A stretch of 64,000 nt of DNA from Actinacidiphila guanduensis (GCF_900103985.1 NZ_FNIE01000004.1:558001-622000), one strand, 5' to 3'. Shown: positions 7,124-16,230, counted from the stretch's first letter. The notes: a model not told the origin generated them from the sequence alone. Made by a program: numbers and translations.

Positions 7124-9028
7124 GTGCCCGAACCGGATCGCACCGACGGGACGGCGGCGGGGCCGGCCGTACCCGGCAGGGCCCGGCTCGCCGGGCTGGA
7201 CGGGCTGCGCGCGCTCGCCGTCGCGGCGGTGATCACGTACCACGTCGACGCCCGCTGGCTGCCCGGCGGCTACGTCGGCGTGGACGTCTTCTTCGGCATC
7301 AGCGGCTTCCTCATCACCCACCTGCTGCTCGCCGAGCACGCCCGCACCGGCCGGATCGCGCTCGGCGGCTTCTGGCGCCGCAGGGCCGTACGGCTGCTGC
7401 CCGAGCTGCTGCTGGTGCTGCTGGCCTGCGCGGTGGCCGCCCGCCTCACCGCCGGCGACGGCACCGGCATCGGCGACGGGCTGCGCGGGGACGCGCTGGC
7501 CTGCCTGGCGTTCGTCAACAACTGGTGGCAGATCCACGAGGGCGCCGACTACTTCCACCACCTGGGCACTCCCCCGCTGCTGCAGCACCTGTGGTCGCTC
7601 AGCGTCGAGGAGCAGTTCTACCTGGTCTGGCCGCTGGTGCTGGCCGCGTGCCTGGCCGCCGGGCGCGGCAAGCGCTGGGTGCGCGGCCTGCTGGGCGCCG
7701 CGGCCGCGGCGGGCGCGGCCGCCTCGCTGTGGCGCATGCACGAGCTGGCGCACGGCGCCTCGGGCGTGTCGCGGGCCTACTTCGGCACCGACTCCCACAG
7801 CGGCGCCCTGCTGACCGGGTGCGCGACCGCACTGCTGCTGCCGGCTCTGCGCAAAGCCGCCGCCCTGCTGCCCGGCCGCGGCGTCATGGCGGCACGGGCC
7901 GCGCTGGTGGTGCTCGCCGTCCTCGCGGTGGGCGGCTTCGGGGACGCGGCGATGTACGGGTGGGGGTTTTCCGCCCTCGCACTCGCCACGGCGGTGGTGT
8001 GCACCGCGTGCGCGCTCGGCGCGCCGCCGCGGCTGCTGGAGCGGTCGGTGCCGAGGGTGCTGGGCCGCCACTCCTACGGGCTCTACCTGTGGCACTGGCC
8101 GCTGGTGGTGGCGGGCAACGCGCTGTGGCCCACCGCGGGCGCGCCGGTGCGGGCCGTGGAGATCCTGGCGCCGCTGCCGCTCGCGGTGGCCGGGCGGCGC
8201 CTGGTGCAGCGGCCGGTGGCGGGCCTGGTCCGGCGGCCGCGCCCGGCGACAGGACGGCCGCGCTCGGCGGTGCCGATCGCCACGGTGGCGGGCCTGGCCG
8301 CGGTCGCCGCGCTGGTGGTCAGCCCGGTGTCGGCGCCCAGCGCGCTGCAGAACCAGCTGCGGGCCGCGGCCAGGTACGAGGCCGCGCTGTCCCACGACGA
8401 CGGCCGCGCGCCTGCGGGCCGCTCCGGCACCGGCCACGCGGCCCCGCCCGGCCCCTCGGCAGGGGCATCCGCGCAGCCCGGAGCCTCCGCGCCCGCGGCG
8501 ACCGCGTCTGCGGCCCCGCCGGCGGACGGCGGCGGCGAGGCGAAGGCCGACGGCAGCGACGTGACGATGATCGGCGACTCGATCAGCCTCGGCTCCGCGC
8601 CCGACCTGCACCGCGTACTGCCCGGCATCGACCTGCACGCCGAGGTCGGCCGGATGATGGAGGACGCGCCCGGCATCTGCGCGCAGCTCCTCGCCCGGCA
8701 CGAGCTGCGCGGCACCGTGGTGCTGGCGCTCGGCACCAACGCCGAGTTCGGCGCGGACGTGCTCGACCACATCCGCTCGGTGATCGGGCAGCGGCGGATG
8801 GTGCTGATGACCGTGCGCGGGCCCTTCTCCTGGCAGGACACGGTGAACAACGTCGTCCTGGACTACCGCCACGACCACCCGCAGGTGCTGGTGGACGACT
8901 GGTACGACACCATCCAGGCGCACCAGGACCTGCTGTGGATCGACCACGTCCACCCCCGCGGCGGCGCCGGCACCGCGCTCTTCGCGGCCAGTGTCGCCGA
9001 CACCCTCGCGGCGGACCCGCGGTCCTGA
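7124..9028 (+). CDS. Acyltransferase 3 / SGNH-hydrolase fusion (OafA-like) membrane protein
   Basis: 634 residues from the GTG at 7124, with AGGAGG 7-12 bases before. The N-terminal ~370 residues form the acyltransferase-3 membrane domain: GLDGLRALAVAAVITYHV with the key His, GGYVGVDVFFGISGFLI, and later LWSLSVEEQFYLVWPL. A Pro/Ala/Ser-rich linker (about 440-475) leads to an extracellular SGNH domain with GDSISLG (Ser486), LGTN and DHVH (Asp607, His610). Proteins of this plan O-acetylate extracellular glycans such as peptidoglycan or exopolysaccharide. The substrate here is unknown. Length and domain order match the family; no truncation is seen. Confidence 0.92.
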   Translation: MPEPDRTDGTAAGPAVPGRARLAGLDGLRALAVAAVITYHVDARWLPGGYVGVDVFFGISGFLITHLLLAEHARTGRIALGGFWRRRAVRLLPELLLVLLACAVAARLTAGDGTGIGDGLRGDALACLAFVNNWWQIHEGADYFHHLGTPPLLQHLWSLSVEEQFYLVWPLVLAACLAAGRGKRWVRGLLGAAAAAGAAASLWRMHELAHGASGVSRAYFGTDSHSGALLTGCATALLLPALRKAAALLPGRGVMAARAALVVLAVLAVGGFGDAAMYGWGFSALALATAVVCTACALGAPPRLLERSVPRVLGRHSYGLYLWHWPLVVAGNALWPTAGAPVRAVEILAPLPLAVAGRRLVQRPVAGLVRRPRPATGRPRSAVPIATVAGLAAVAALVVSPVSAPSALQNQLRAAARYEAALSHDDGRAPAGRSGTGHAAPPGPSAGASAQPGASAPAATASAAPPADGGGEAKADGSDVTMIGDSISLGSAPDLHRVLPGIDLHAEVGRMMEDAPGICAQLLARHELRGTVVLALGTNAEFGADVLDHIRSVIGQRRMVLMTVRGPFSWQDTVNNVVLDYRHDHPQVLVDDWYDTIQAHQDLLWIDHVHPRGGAGTALFAASVADTLAADPRS

Positions 9029-9080
9029 GCGGCGGGAAAACCGGGTGCCCGCGCCGGGCCGGCGCGGGCACCATGATCCG

Positions 9081-9950
9081 ATGGACCCCGAGCCCCGCGC
9101 CACGCGGGCGCTGCGCCACGTCGCCGCCCTCGCCACGGGCGGGCCGGTGGATGCCGCGCTGCGCGTGACCCTCAACTTCCACCCCGACCGCCTGGTGGGC
9201 GGCCGGGAGATCCTGCGGCGGATGGCCGCCGACGGCGTGTACCGCTCGCAGTTCGCCACCGGAGTGAGCAACGGCGGGCTGACCGCCTTCCCCGGCGGTG
9301 ACCGATGGCGCTGGGAGAGCCGGATGTTCGGCGGCGCCTACGACGACGCGGCCCCGCACGAGCGGCCGGTCTACGGCGCCTGGGACTTCCGGCGGCGCGC
9401 GGTGGGCGCGGCCCCGCGGTTCGGCTCGGCGCACTTCCGGCTGGCCGCGTCCGTGGTGGCCCGCACGACCTTCTGCTACCCCGACAGCGTCGAGGAGCCC
9501 CGCGACTTCGGGGTGGCCGGGCGGATGGCGCTGGAGGCGCTCGCGCTGGCGGGCGGCAGGGACGCGCTGGACGACTACGTGGAGGCGCACGTGCACGGCC
9601 CCGTCCGGCTGGAGCGGGACGTGGAGGCGCTGGTGCTGGACCCCTGCTACCGCGGGACCGCCGTGGAGGAGGCCGCCCGGGCGCTGCCCTGCCCGCTGGA
9701 GTGGCACGGTGGTTTCCGGCTGCCCGCGCGGGAGTTGCGCGGCCATCGGGACTTCCGGGGGCCGCGCGTGGCGGAGCTGGCCGAGGAGGTGGCGGCGGGC
9801 GGGGTCCTTGACCCGGCCGTGATCGGCGCGGCGGTCAGGTCGGGGCGGTACGACCCGCAGGACCTGAAGAAGGTCTGGCACTGCCTGGCCCGCTTCGGGG
9901 CGCCGCGCGAGGCCGCACCCGCCGCCGGCCTCGCAGACCCGGTCGGCTGA
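9081..9950 (+). CDS. DUF3626 family protein
   Basis: About 289 residues from the ATG at 9081. The pattern TLNFHPDRL, then YRSQFATGVSNGGLTAFPGG, then AHVHGPVRLERDVEALVLDPCYRGT, matches what I know of the DUF3626 family. The conserved His/Asp/Arg residues suggest an enzyme, but no reaction is established. It follows the acyltransferase by 52 bp on the same strand and may be co-transcribed. No signal peptide or membrane segment is visible, so it is probably cytoplasmic. Confidence 0.75.
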   Translation: MDPEPRATRALRHVAALATGGPVDAALRVTLNFHPDRLVGGREILRRMAADGVYRSQFATGVSNGGLTAFPGGDRWRWESRMFGGAYDDAAPHERPVYGAWDFRRRAVGAAPRFGSAHFRLAASVVARTTFCYPDSVEEPRDFGVAGRMALEALALAGGRDALDDYVEAHVHGPVRLERDVEALVLDPCYRGTAVEEAARALPCPLEWHGGFRLPARELRGHRDFRGPRVAELAEEVAAGGVLDPAVIGAAVRSGRYDPQDLKKVWHCLARFGAPREAAPAAGLADPVG

Positions 9951-9970
9951 CCCCGTCGACCGATCCGGCC

Positions 9971-10024
9971 GGCCGAACCGCTCGCCTGGACCGCCGGCTT
10001 GACCGGTCGGCCGGACCGCTCGCC
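9971..10024. repeat. Short direct repeat between convergent genes
   Basis: GGCCG(A/G)ACCGCTCGCC occurs at 9971-9986 and 10009-10024, 38 bp apart, in the 99-bp gap between two convergent genes. No function is assigned. Confidence 0.6.
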
Positions 10025-10049
10025 CGAGCCACCCGGCGCCCGGGCGGTG

Positions 10050-10853
10050 TCAGAGCCGGCCGGCGGCCTTGCCGACCTCGCGGCGCAGCGCCTCGTACCG
10101 GCCGCGGGAGGCGCGGCGGTTGCGGGCGCGGACCAGGGTGGGCCAGAAGGCGCCGTCGAGCAGGGCCTCGGGCTGCACGGCGTCGGTGCGGCCGAGGATG
10201 GACTCGGGGACCTTCTGCGGGTCGGGCACGACCCACTCCTGCACGATCTCCTCGTAGTGGTCCTTGAGCACGGTGCTGGTCGGGTCGGCGCCGAGCACCA
10301 TGAGCACGCCGGTGGGCTCGGTGTCCACGGGCAGGATCGTCAGGTCCGGGCGGTAGCGCTCCAGCACGGGGATCAGCTTGTAGACGTCGCCGGCCCAGAA
10401 CTTGGTGTGGCGGTCGCGGGCGGCCTCGTCGACGTCGCGCGGCAGCATGTCGTCGAGGACGATGACGGTGTCCCAGCGCGAGAAGCGCTCCACGTTCATG
10501 AAGTCGCGCAGCACGTACTCGAAGAGGTGCATGCCGTCGATGAAGGCGAGGTCGAGGGTGGTGCCGCCGCGGTAGTGGGCGAACAGCGGGCGGCCCTTGC
10601 GGACGTTCTTCAGCGGGTTGCGGGCGCTCTTGAGGTGGCCGAGCGGGTCGCGGCCGGCGAAGAAGTCGTCGCTGGTGGCCTTCACCAGGTGGATGTCACC
10701 GCGCAGCGAGACATTGACCTTGAAGGCCGGGTCGATGCCGATGCTCGGCACGGCGGACAGCGCCAGGCTGCGTCCGTCGTTGACCCCGATCTCCAGGTAG
10801 TTGCGCACGGCGGCGACCCGGTGCAGGCCCCGCAGGAACTCGTGACGGTCCAC
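10050..10853 (-). CDS. Class I SAM-dependent methyltransferase (Methyltransf_24-like)
   Basis: 267 residues from the GTG at 10853. The SAM-binding start is YLEIGVNDGRSLALS near residues 19-33. An acidic strand (IGIDPAF) follows, then TLDLAFIDGMHLFEYVLRDF and a VIVLDDMLPRDVD loop. This order matches cytosolic methyltransferases of the Methyltransf_24 / cephalosporin-hydroxylase-like group. The acceptor cannot be read from sequence; sugar or secondary-metabolite methylation are the commonest roles. It is convergent with the DUF3626 gene and divergent from the SpoIIE phosphatase. Confidence 0.82.
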   Translation of the reverse strand: MDRHEFLRGLHRVAAVRNYLEIGVNDGRSLALSAVPSIGIDPAFKVNVSLRGDIHLVKATSDDFFAGRDPLGHLKSARNPLKNVRKGRPLFAHYRGGTTLDLAFIDGMHLFEYVLRDFMNVERFSRWDTVIVLDDMLPRDVDEAARDRHTKFWAGDVYKLIPVLERYRPDLTILPVDTEPTGVLMVLGADPTSTVLKDHYEEIVQEWVVPDPQKVPESILGRTDAVQPEALLDGAFWPTLVRARNRRASRGRYEALRREVGKAAGRL

Positions 10854-11209
10854 TGAATACCACCCAACTCATGTGCACTGACGGCGTGATTGGCGTCACA
10901 CCCTACACGGGCTCACACCCTGGTTTTCCCGCGCCGACGGCTCCCGGACAGCTCCCGGACGACTCCGGGTCGCCGTGCGCGGGGGCCACGGCGGGGCTCC
11001 CCGGCCCCTGCGGCAACGCCTCGGGCAGGTGCTCGCCCGCCGCTTGTCCGGCAGTTCTACCCCAACGCTTCACCCGTGGGTAGCCCCGGCAGTCCCCCGG
11101 GTTCGCCGGGCGGCCACCCTCCACCGGGACTCCACAACACCTTCAGGTGATATGTCCCATTTGACGTAGGCTGTGCACTGTCGGGGGGGTCGATCACGGA
11201 GGGGCGGAC
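10854..11209. other. Divergent intergenic region with CACCTTCAGGTG palindrome
   Basis: No gene is seen. A 12-bp inverted repeat, CACCT-TC-AGGTG, lies at 11138-11149, about 60 bp before the phosphatase start, followed by a TTGACG-like -35 near 11159. It may be an operator or promoter element for the phosphatase. The rest is featureless GC-rich sequence. Confidence 0.45.
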
Positions 11210-12760
11210 ATGGAACTCGCCGCGGAGGCGATATCGGGGCATCCCGCGCGCCACAGGGCGCTGATCGCCCTGCGGGCGGCTCCGTCCGTCGTCCTCGTGC
11301 TGTCCGCGGCCGTGATCGTGGCGACCAGCCCGGGCGGCCACTTCGGCCTCGCGCTGGCCGTCGTGCCGTTCCTGGCGGCGGCCGTGCACGGCGTGCAGGC
11401 CACCGCGCTGATCGGCGCGCTGACCGTCGGCACGTACGCGGGGCTGCGGCACTGGCAGTCCGAGGACGACACCGATGTGTGGCTGATCAAGCTGGGCCTG
11501 ATGGCCGCGACGGCCGCGGTGGCGGTGCTGATCAGCCAGGCGCGGGTCCGCGAGCTGGCCCTGAACCGCAGCCGCGACACCGCGCTGACCCTCCAACGCG
11601 GCCTGCTGCCACGGGACTTCCCGGCCACCAGCGCCGCCGAGATCAGGTACCGGTACGTCCCCGCGGACACCGCGGCGGGCGTGGGCGGCGACTGGTTCGA
11701 CGTCATCCCGCTGTCCGGGGCGCGGGTCGCGCTGGTGATGGGCGACGTCGTGGGCCACGGCCTGCACGCGGCGGCCACCATGGGGCGGCTGCGCACCGCC
11801 GTGCACACCCTGGCCGACCTGGACCTGCCACCGGACGAGGTGCTGGCCCGCATGGACGACCTGGTGGTGCGCATGGGCCACGACGAGGTCGGCCGCGAGC
11901 CGGGCGCCTCCTGCCTCTACATGGTCTACGACCCGGTGGCCGGCACCTGCACGATGGGCAACGCCGGGCACACGCCGCCCGCCTTCGTCTCCCCCGACGG
12001 GCGGGTCGAGGTCCAGCCGCAGGCGCAGAACCCGCCGCTCGGCTACGGCAGCGCCCCCTTCGCACCGGTCGAGGTGTCCCTTCCCGAGGGCACGGTGATC
12101 GCCCTCTACACCGACGGCCTGCTCGACCTGCGGCACCGCGAGGCCGACGACGCCGTCGCCGCCCTCACCGCGCTCCTCGGCGGCGGCAGCCCCAGCCACA
12201 GCCGGTACGGCAACCCGAACGACAACTCGGACCACAGCCGCCTGCCGGGCGCCAGGGGCGCGCACGAGCCCGCCGGCCCCGGCCCGGGCGCGGACAGCCT
12301 CGAGCGGATGTGCGACCGCGTCTACGCGGCCCTGCCGCCCGAGCACGACGACGACGCGGCCCTGATGCTCGCCCGCACCCGCGTGCTGGACGCGGACCAC
12401 GTGGCCGACTGGCACCTGTCCGGGCAGCCGGAGGAGGTCGCCGCGGCCCGCTCGGCGCTGGTGGGGCGGATGGAGGAGTGGGGCCTGGGCGAGCTGGCGT
12501 TCACCATGGAGCTGGTCGTCAGCGAGCTGGTGACGAACGCCGTGCAGCACGCCGCCGCCCCGGTCGGGCTGCGGCTGATCCTGGACGACGCGCTGGTCTG
12601 CGAGGTCTCCGACGCCAGCAGCACCTCGCCGCACCCGCGGCGGGCCGAGCCCTGGGAGGAGAGCGGGCGCGGGCTGTTCCTGGTCGGGCAGCTCGCCGAC
12701 CGCTGGGGCACCCGCTACACGCCCACCGGCAAGACGATCTGGGCCGAGAAGTACCTCTGA
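11210..12760 (+). CDS. SpoIIE-type PP2C phosphatase with C-terminal HATPase domain
   Basis: 516 residues. Hydrophobic segments fill about residues 20-105. The PP2C/SpoIIE domain then shows VGGDWFDVIPL, MGDVVGHGLHAAATMGRLR, NAGHTPP and YTDGLLDLR, which hold the metal-binding aspartates. The C-terminal ~130 residues form a GHKL ATPase like anti-sigma kinases (ELVVSELVTNAVQHA). Such proteins both dephosphorylate anti-anti-sigma factors and carry a kinase-like partner-switch domain. A Gly/Ser/His-rich insertion sits near 325-355. The start ATG at 11210 has GGAGGGG nearby. No sigma or anti-sigma gene adjoins it, so the target is unknown. Confidence 0.93.
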   Translation: MELAAEAISGHPARHRALIALRAAPSVVLVLSAAVIVATSPGGHFGLALAVVPFLAAAVHGVQATALIGALTVGTYAGLRHWQSEDDTDVWLIKLGLMAATAAVAVLISQARVRELALNRSRDTALTLQRGLLPRDFPATSAAEIRYRYVPADTAAGVGGDWFDVIPLSGARVALVMGDVVGHGLHAAATMGRLRTAVHTLADLDLPPDEVLARMDDLVVRMGHDEVGREPGASCLYMVYDPVAGTCTMGNAGHTPPAFVSPDGRVEVQPQAQNPPLGYGSAPFAPVEVSLPEGTVIALYTDGLLDLRHREADDAVAALTALLGGGSPSHSRYGNPNDNSDHSRLPGARGAHEPAGPGPGADSLERMCDRVYAALPPEHDDDAALMLARTRVLDADHVADWHLSGQPEEVAAARSALVGRMEEWGLGELAFTMELVVSELVTNAVQHAAAPVGLRLILDDALVCEVSDASSTSPHPRRAEPWEESGRGLFLVGQLADRWGTRYTPTGKTIWAEKYL

Positions 12761-12785
12761 GCCCGCCCGGGCCCGCTCCGCCCCC

Positions 12786-12825
12786 GGGTCAGGCCGGGTC
12801 AGGCCGGGTCAGGCCGGGTCAGGCC
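12786..12825. repeat. Four tandem GGGTCAGGCC repeats
   Basis: The 10-bp word GGGTCAGGCC occurs four times in a row, directly after the phosphatase gene and across the stop codon of the convergent VOC gene. Each copy contains a minus-strand TGA, at 12789, 12799, 12809 and 12819. With a 10-bp spacing these stops fall in all three minus-strand frames. Confidence 0.95.
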
Positions 12826-13646
12826 GGCCCGGCCGAGCCCGGCAGCAGGTGGACGGCGGTGAACAGGCCGCCCTCGGGGTCGCGCAGCTCGGCGTAGTCG
12901 CCGACCGGGGAGGTGCCGCGCTTGACGAGGGCGCCGCCGAGATCGCGGGCGGCGGCCACCGCGGCGTCCAGGTCGGCCACGGTGAACTGCACGTCCCAGT
13001 GCGGCCGGATCGCCGGGTCGGGGGCGGCCTCGACCGCGCCGGAGGAGAGCCGGGCCACCACGGCGCCCCGGCTGCGGACCACGACCTCCTCGTGCTCGTA
13101 GTCCACCGTGCAGTGGTCCGGGCTGCCGTCCGCCCAGGTGAGCACCCCGCCGTAGAAGATCGCGGCCTCGAAGGCGTCGCGGGTGCGCAGCCGCAGCGTG
13201 ATCGGGCCCTGGTCGTTCCAGGTCTCCCAGCCGGTGGGCAGCCGGCCGTCCCACACGCCGAAGACGGCGCCGTCGCGGTCGGCGGCCAGCAGCGCCCGCC
13301 CGGAGGCGAAGGCGACCGGGCCGAGGGCCACGGTGGCGCTGCGCTCGCGGATGCGGGCGGCGGCCTCGTCGAGCTGGGGGACGAAGAAGTACGGGGTCCA
13401 GCCGACGGCGATCTGCAGGTCGGTGGCCAGGCCCGCGATGCCGGCGACGGGCCGGCCGCTGCTGAGGGCGACGGCGAAGTGGTCGCCCAGCGTGGTGTTG
13501 CGGAAGTCCCAGCCGAGCACGCTGCCGTAGAACTTCTCGGCGCTCCGCAGGTCGCGGGCGGTCAGCTGGGCCCAGCAGGGCGCGCCGCGGGGGACGTCGG
13601 GGACGGAGGTGCCCGCGGGCGCGGGCGGCGGCTGCTCGTTGGTCAC
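12819..13646 (-). CDS. VOC (glyoxalase/bleomycin-resistance fold) family protein, two domains
   Basis: 275 residues from the GTG at 13646. Two vicinal-oxygen-chelate modules are visible. The first starts at CWAQLTARDLRSAEKFYGSVLGWDF. The second, around residues 150-265, contains FEAAIFYGGVLTW, HWDVQFTVADLDAAVAAARDLGG and YAELRDPEGGLFTAVHL. Two-module VOC proteins of this size include dioxygenases, isomerases and antibiotic-binding proteins, and the activity cannot be told from this. The stop codon lies inside the tandem GGGTCAGGCC repeat. Confidence 0.85.
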   Translation of the reverse strand: MTNEQPPPAPAGTSVPDVPRGAPCWAQLTARDLRSAEKFYGSVLGWDFRNTTLGDHFAVALSSGRPVAGIAGLATDLQIAVGWTPYFFVPQLDEAAARIRERSATVALGPVAFASGRALLAADRDGAVFGVWDGRLPTGWETWNDQGPITLRLRTRDAFEAAIFYGGVLTWADGSPDHCTVDYEHEEVVVRSRGAVVARLSSGAVEAAPDPAIRPHWDVQFTVADLDAAVAAARDLGGALVKRGTSPVGDYAELRDPEGGLFTAVHLLPGSAGPA

Positions 13647-13870
13647 TGCGGTGCCGTTTCGTTCGGTGGCCGGGTGCCGTGGGCGGACATGGTGCGAGCC
13701 GTCGCCTTCCCCGGTGCGGCCGGATCATGCCGTACCGCCCCGGATCACGCCGGATCGCCGCCGGGGCCCGGCGCGCGGCCGCGCGGCCCGGCCGCCCTGT
13801 GCACGACGTTACCGCCTGCGCGCGGTGGGTGACCGGGCGGGTCGGTCGACCGGGGTACCCCGGGGAAGCC

Positions 13871-13906
13871 GGAGGGGCGCGCGCGGGGGTTCGCGCGGGC
13901 CCCTCC
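13871..13906 (-). terminator. GC-rich hairpin downstream of the VWA/partner operon
   Basis: A 15-bp stem with one mismatch (13871-13885 with 13892-13906) and a 6-base loop lies 38 bp past the stop of the gene ending at 13944. There is no T-run, as is common for terminators in high-GC actinomycetes. Confidence 0.65.
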
Positions 13907-13943
13907 GGGTGCGGCTGTGGGGTGTCGGCGGCGTGGTCGCGGT

Positions 13944-14771
13944 TCAGTCGCCGTAGCCGACGGGCTCCCGGGGCCGCTCGTAGCCGACCGGGCGGGACGG
14001 CGCCGCGGGGACGACCGGGCCGCGGGCGAGGCGGTGCGCGCCCAGGGCCAGGGCGACGGCGAGCAGGCCGCCGCCGCCCGTCCACAGCCAGCGCGGCGAC
14101 CACCAGGTGCCGGCCCAGCCGCCGGCGGGGGCGACGTGCGGGCCGTTGGCGGTGACCACGGGCGCGACCGAGCCGTCCACGGCCTGGCTGCCCGCGGTGC
14201 CCGAGGAGGTCGCCTTCATCGCGGCCTGCACGGGCTGGCCGAGGTCGGCCTGCGGCAGGTCGAGGACGGTCAGCCGCACGTAGTAGGTGCCGCGCAGCGG
14301 GTCGTTGGACCAGGGCTCGGACCACGAGCGGATGGTCCGCAGGTGGCAGGCGAGGTCCACGGAGCCGGCGTCGGCCGCCACGGTCGCGGTCTGCACCCCG
14401 AAGCGGCACGGCTGGCGGCGGCGCAGGCCGTCGTAGACGTCGACCTGCCAGGTGGAGGGGCCGTGCCGGACCGCGGTGGAGGGGAAGGTGACGGTGGCGT
14501 GCACGGTGACGTTCTGGCCGGTGTCGGCGGCGAACTGCCAGTACAGGTAGTCGCCGGCCGAGGCCGAGGCGGTGGCCTGGACGCCCTGGTCCACGACGGT
14601 CGCGGTGCGGAAGTCGGTGCCGGCCTCGGTGGGCGGGGCGTCGCTGCCGGTGGCCGTCGCAGTGGGCGTGGGGGTGTCGGTGCTGTCGTCGGCGGCGGCG
14701 CTGCCGGTCAGGGCCGCCAGGGCCGTGGCCGCGAGGAGGGCGGCGGTGCCCAGGAGTCGTACGGTGCGCAT
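13944..14771 (-). CDS. Secreted single-pass membrane protein, partner of the VWA protein
   Basis: 275 residues. A signal peptide covers about 1-27 (MRTVRLLGTAALLAATAL then SAAADD), then a Thr/Pro/Ala linker, then a beta-rich extracellular domain of about 150 residues with WQVDVYDG and DPLRGTYYVRLTVLDLP. A transmembrane helix lies near residues 225-245, followed by a basic tail. The ectodomain resembles the carbohydrate-binding or pre-peptidase-like module at the C-terminal end of the upstream VWA protein. The start overlaps the VWA stop by one base (TGATG), implying translational coupling. I do not recognise a named family. Confidence 0.75.
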   Translation of the reverse strand: MRTVRLLGTAALLAATALAALTGSAAADDSTDTPTPTATATGSDAPPTEAGTDFRTATVVDQGVQATASASAGDYLYWQFAADTGQNVTVHATVTFPSTAVRHGPSTWQVDVYDGLRRRQPCRFGVQTATVAADAGSVDLACHLRTIRSWSEPWSNDPLRGTYYVRLTVLDLPQADLGQPVQAAMKATSSGTAGSQAVDGSVAPVVTANGPHVAPAGGWAGTWWSPRWLWTGGGGLLAVALALGAHRLARGPVVPAAPSRPVGYERPREPVGYGD

Positions 14772-16027
14772 CAGCGGGTCCTCCCGGAGGTCAGGCGCCA
14801 GCGGGCGGCCCAGCCGGTGAGCAGGCCGGCGACGATGCCGATGACGGCGAGCAGGCCGAGCAGCCACCAGCCGCGGCCCAGGCCGTGGAAGGCGACGTCG
14901 GAGGGCTTGTGGGGGGCGGGGACGAGGTCGAGGGAGAGCTCGACCGGCAGGCCGGGCTCGGTCTTCACCGAGGCGGGCGCGGAGAAGGAGTTGCCGACCT
15001 GCAGGCAGACGGTCTCGGCGGGCGCGTCGTCGGAGTCGGGCTTGGGGTAGCGGATGCCGGCCGAGACGGCGTCGGTGCGGCCGGTGCCGCTCTCGTCGTC
15101 GCGGACGATCTCGCGGCCGTGCAGGGTGACCCCGCGCAGCAGGACCCCGTAGTCGGCGTTGACGGCGCGGTCGTCGGAGACGGTGACGGCGGCCCGCAGC
15201 TCCTGGCCGGGCGCGACCTGGACGCGGTACCAGCGGTTCTCCGAGAAGGTCTCACGGTCGCTGTAGAGGCCCTGCTTGAGGACCGGCGCGTCGGTGCAGC
15301 TGCCGGCGCCCTGCGTGGCGGTGGGGGTGACCGCGGTGTCGGTGGAGCGGTCGACGAGCTGCTTGACCTTCGTGGTCAGCTGCTGGCGGTGCTGGACGGT
15401 GGTGTAGGTGCCGCCGGTGGCCTCGGCGATGCAGCTGAGCTGGTTGCGGGTCTTGGCGTCGGGGATCAGGCCGAGGGTGTCGATGGTGAGGTCGATGCCC
15501 TCGGCGGCGATCTGCCGGGCGACGTCGCAGGGGTTGGCGTTGCAGGTGTCCTCGCCGTCGGTGATGAGCACCAGGCGATGGGTGCCGTCGCCGCCCTTGA
15601 TGTCGCCGGCGGCGGCGAGCAGGGCGGGGCCGATGGGCGTCCAGCCGGTGGGCTGCAGCGTGGCGACGGCCGACTTGGCCTGGTCGCGGTTGAGCTGGCC
15701 GACCGGGTAGAGCTGCGCGGTGTCCTTGCAGCCGGTCTTGCGGTCGTTCCCCGGGTAGTTGGCGCCGAGCGTGCGTATGCCGAGGTCGACGCCCTCGGGC
15801 GTGGAGTCCAGTACGTCGTCGAACGCCTGCTTGGCGGCGGACATCCGGGACTGGCCGTCGATGTCCTTGGCGCTCATCGACCCGCTGACGTCCAGGACGA
15901 GTTCGACCTTGGGGGTGGCCCCCGGCACGGGCTCCCCGGCATGGGCGGTGGCCGGTAGGAGGCCGCAGGCGAGTGCGGCCATCAGTCCGCAGGCCGAACC
16001 GGCGGCCAGTAGCTTTCGGATGATCAT
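14771..16027 (-). CDS. VWA domain-containing membrane-anchored surface protein
   Basis: 418 residues from the ATG at 16027, which starts a clear signal peptide (MIIRKLLAAGSACG...ATAHA). The von Willebrand A domain follows at about 40-235, with the metal-ion site motif DVSGSMS and later LITDGEDTC. Several cysteine pairs occur (CNANPC). A beta-rich module (about 250-380) precedes a C-terminal transmembrane helix near 385-408 and a basic tail. It should display a ligand-binding domain outside the cell. It is translationally coupled to the next gene and divergent from the sortase/DUF4232 operon 209 bp away. No ribosome-binding site is strong at this start. Confidence 0.86.
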   Translation of the reverse strand: MIIRKLLAAGSACGLMAALACGLLPATAHAGEPVPGATPKVELVLDVSGSMSAKDIDGQSRMSAAKQAFDDVLDSTPEGVDLGIRTLGANYPGNDRKTGCKDTAQLYPVGQLNRDQAKSAVATLQPTGWTPIGPALLAAAGDIKGGDGTHRLVLITDGEDTCNANPCDVARQIAAEGIDLTIDTLGLIPDAKTRNQLSCIAEATGGTYTTVQHRQQLTTKVKQLVDRSTDTAVTPTATQGAGSCTDAPVLKQGLYSDRETFSENRWYRVQVAPGQELRAAVTVSDDRAVNADYGVLLRGVTLHGREIVRDDESGTGRTDAVSAGIRYPKPDSDDAPAETVCLQVGNSFSAPASVKTEPGLPVELSLDLVPAPHKPSDVAFHGLGRGWWLLGLLAVIGIVAGLLTGWAARWRLTSGRTR

Positions 16028-16200
16028 CGCAGGATCGTAGTGAAGGTCGGCCGAATCCCGAAGTCGGCTGGTCAGCACGGTGGTTGGGCGCAATGGGGCG
16101 GACTTTGACGTTTCTTTACAACCCGGGCGGGGGCCGGATCGTCTCTCCCCGCGATTCCCGTCAACGGGCCCGCCGCCGGCGGTCCCCGGGAGCCGCGAGC

Positions 16201-16230
16201 AGTCGAGGGAAATCAAGGGAAGTCAAGGGA
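16201..16230. repeat. Three tandem 10-bp (A/R)TC(A/G)AGGGA repeats
   Basis: The words AGTCGAGGGA, AATCAAGGGA and AGTCAAGGGA follow one another, ending 6 bp before the DUF4232 start at 16237. Each contains a purine-rich AGGGA core like a ribosome-binding site. Only the last is well placed; the others may be spare or regulatory copies. Confidence 0.85.
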
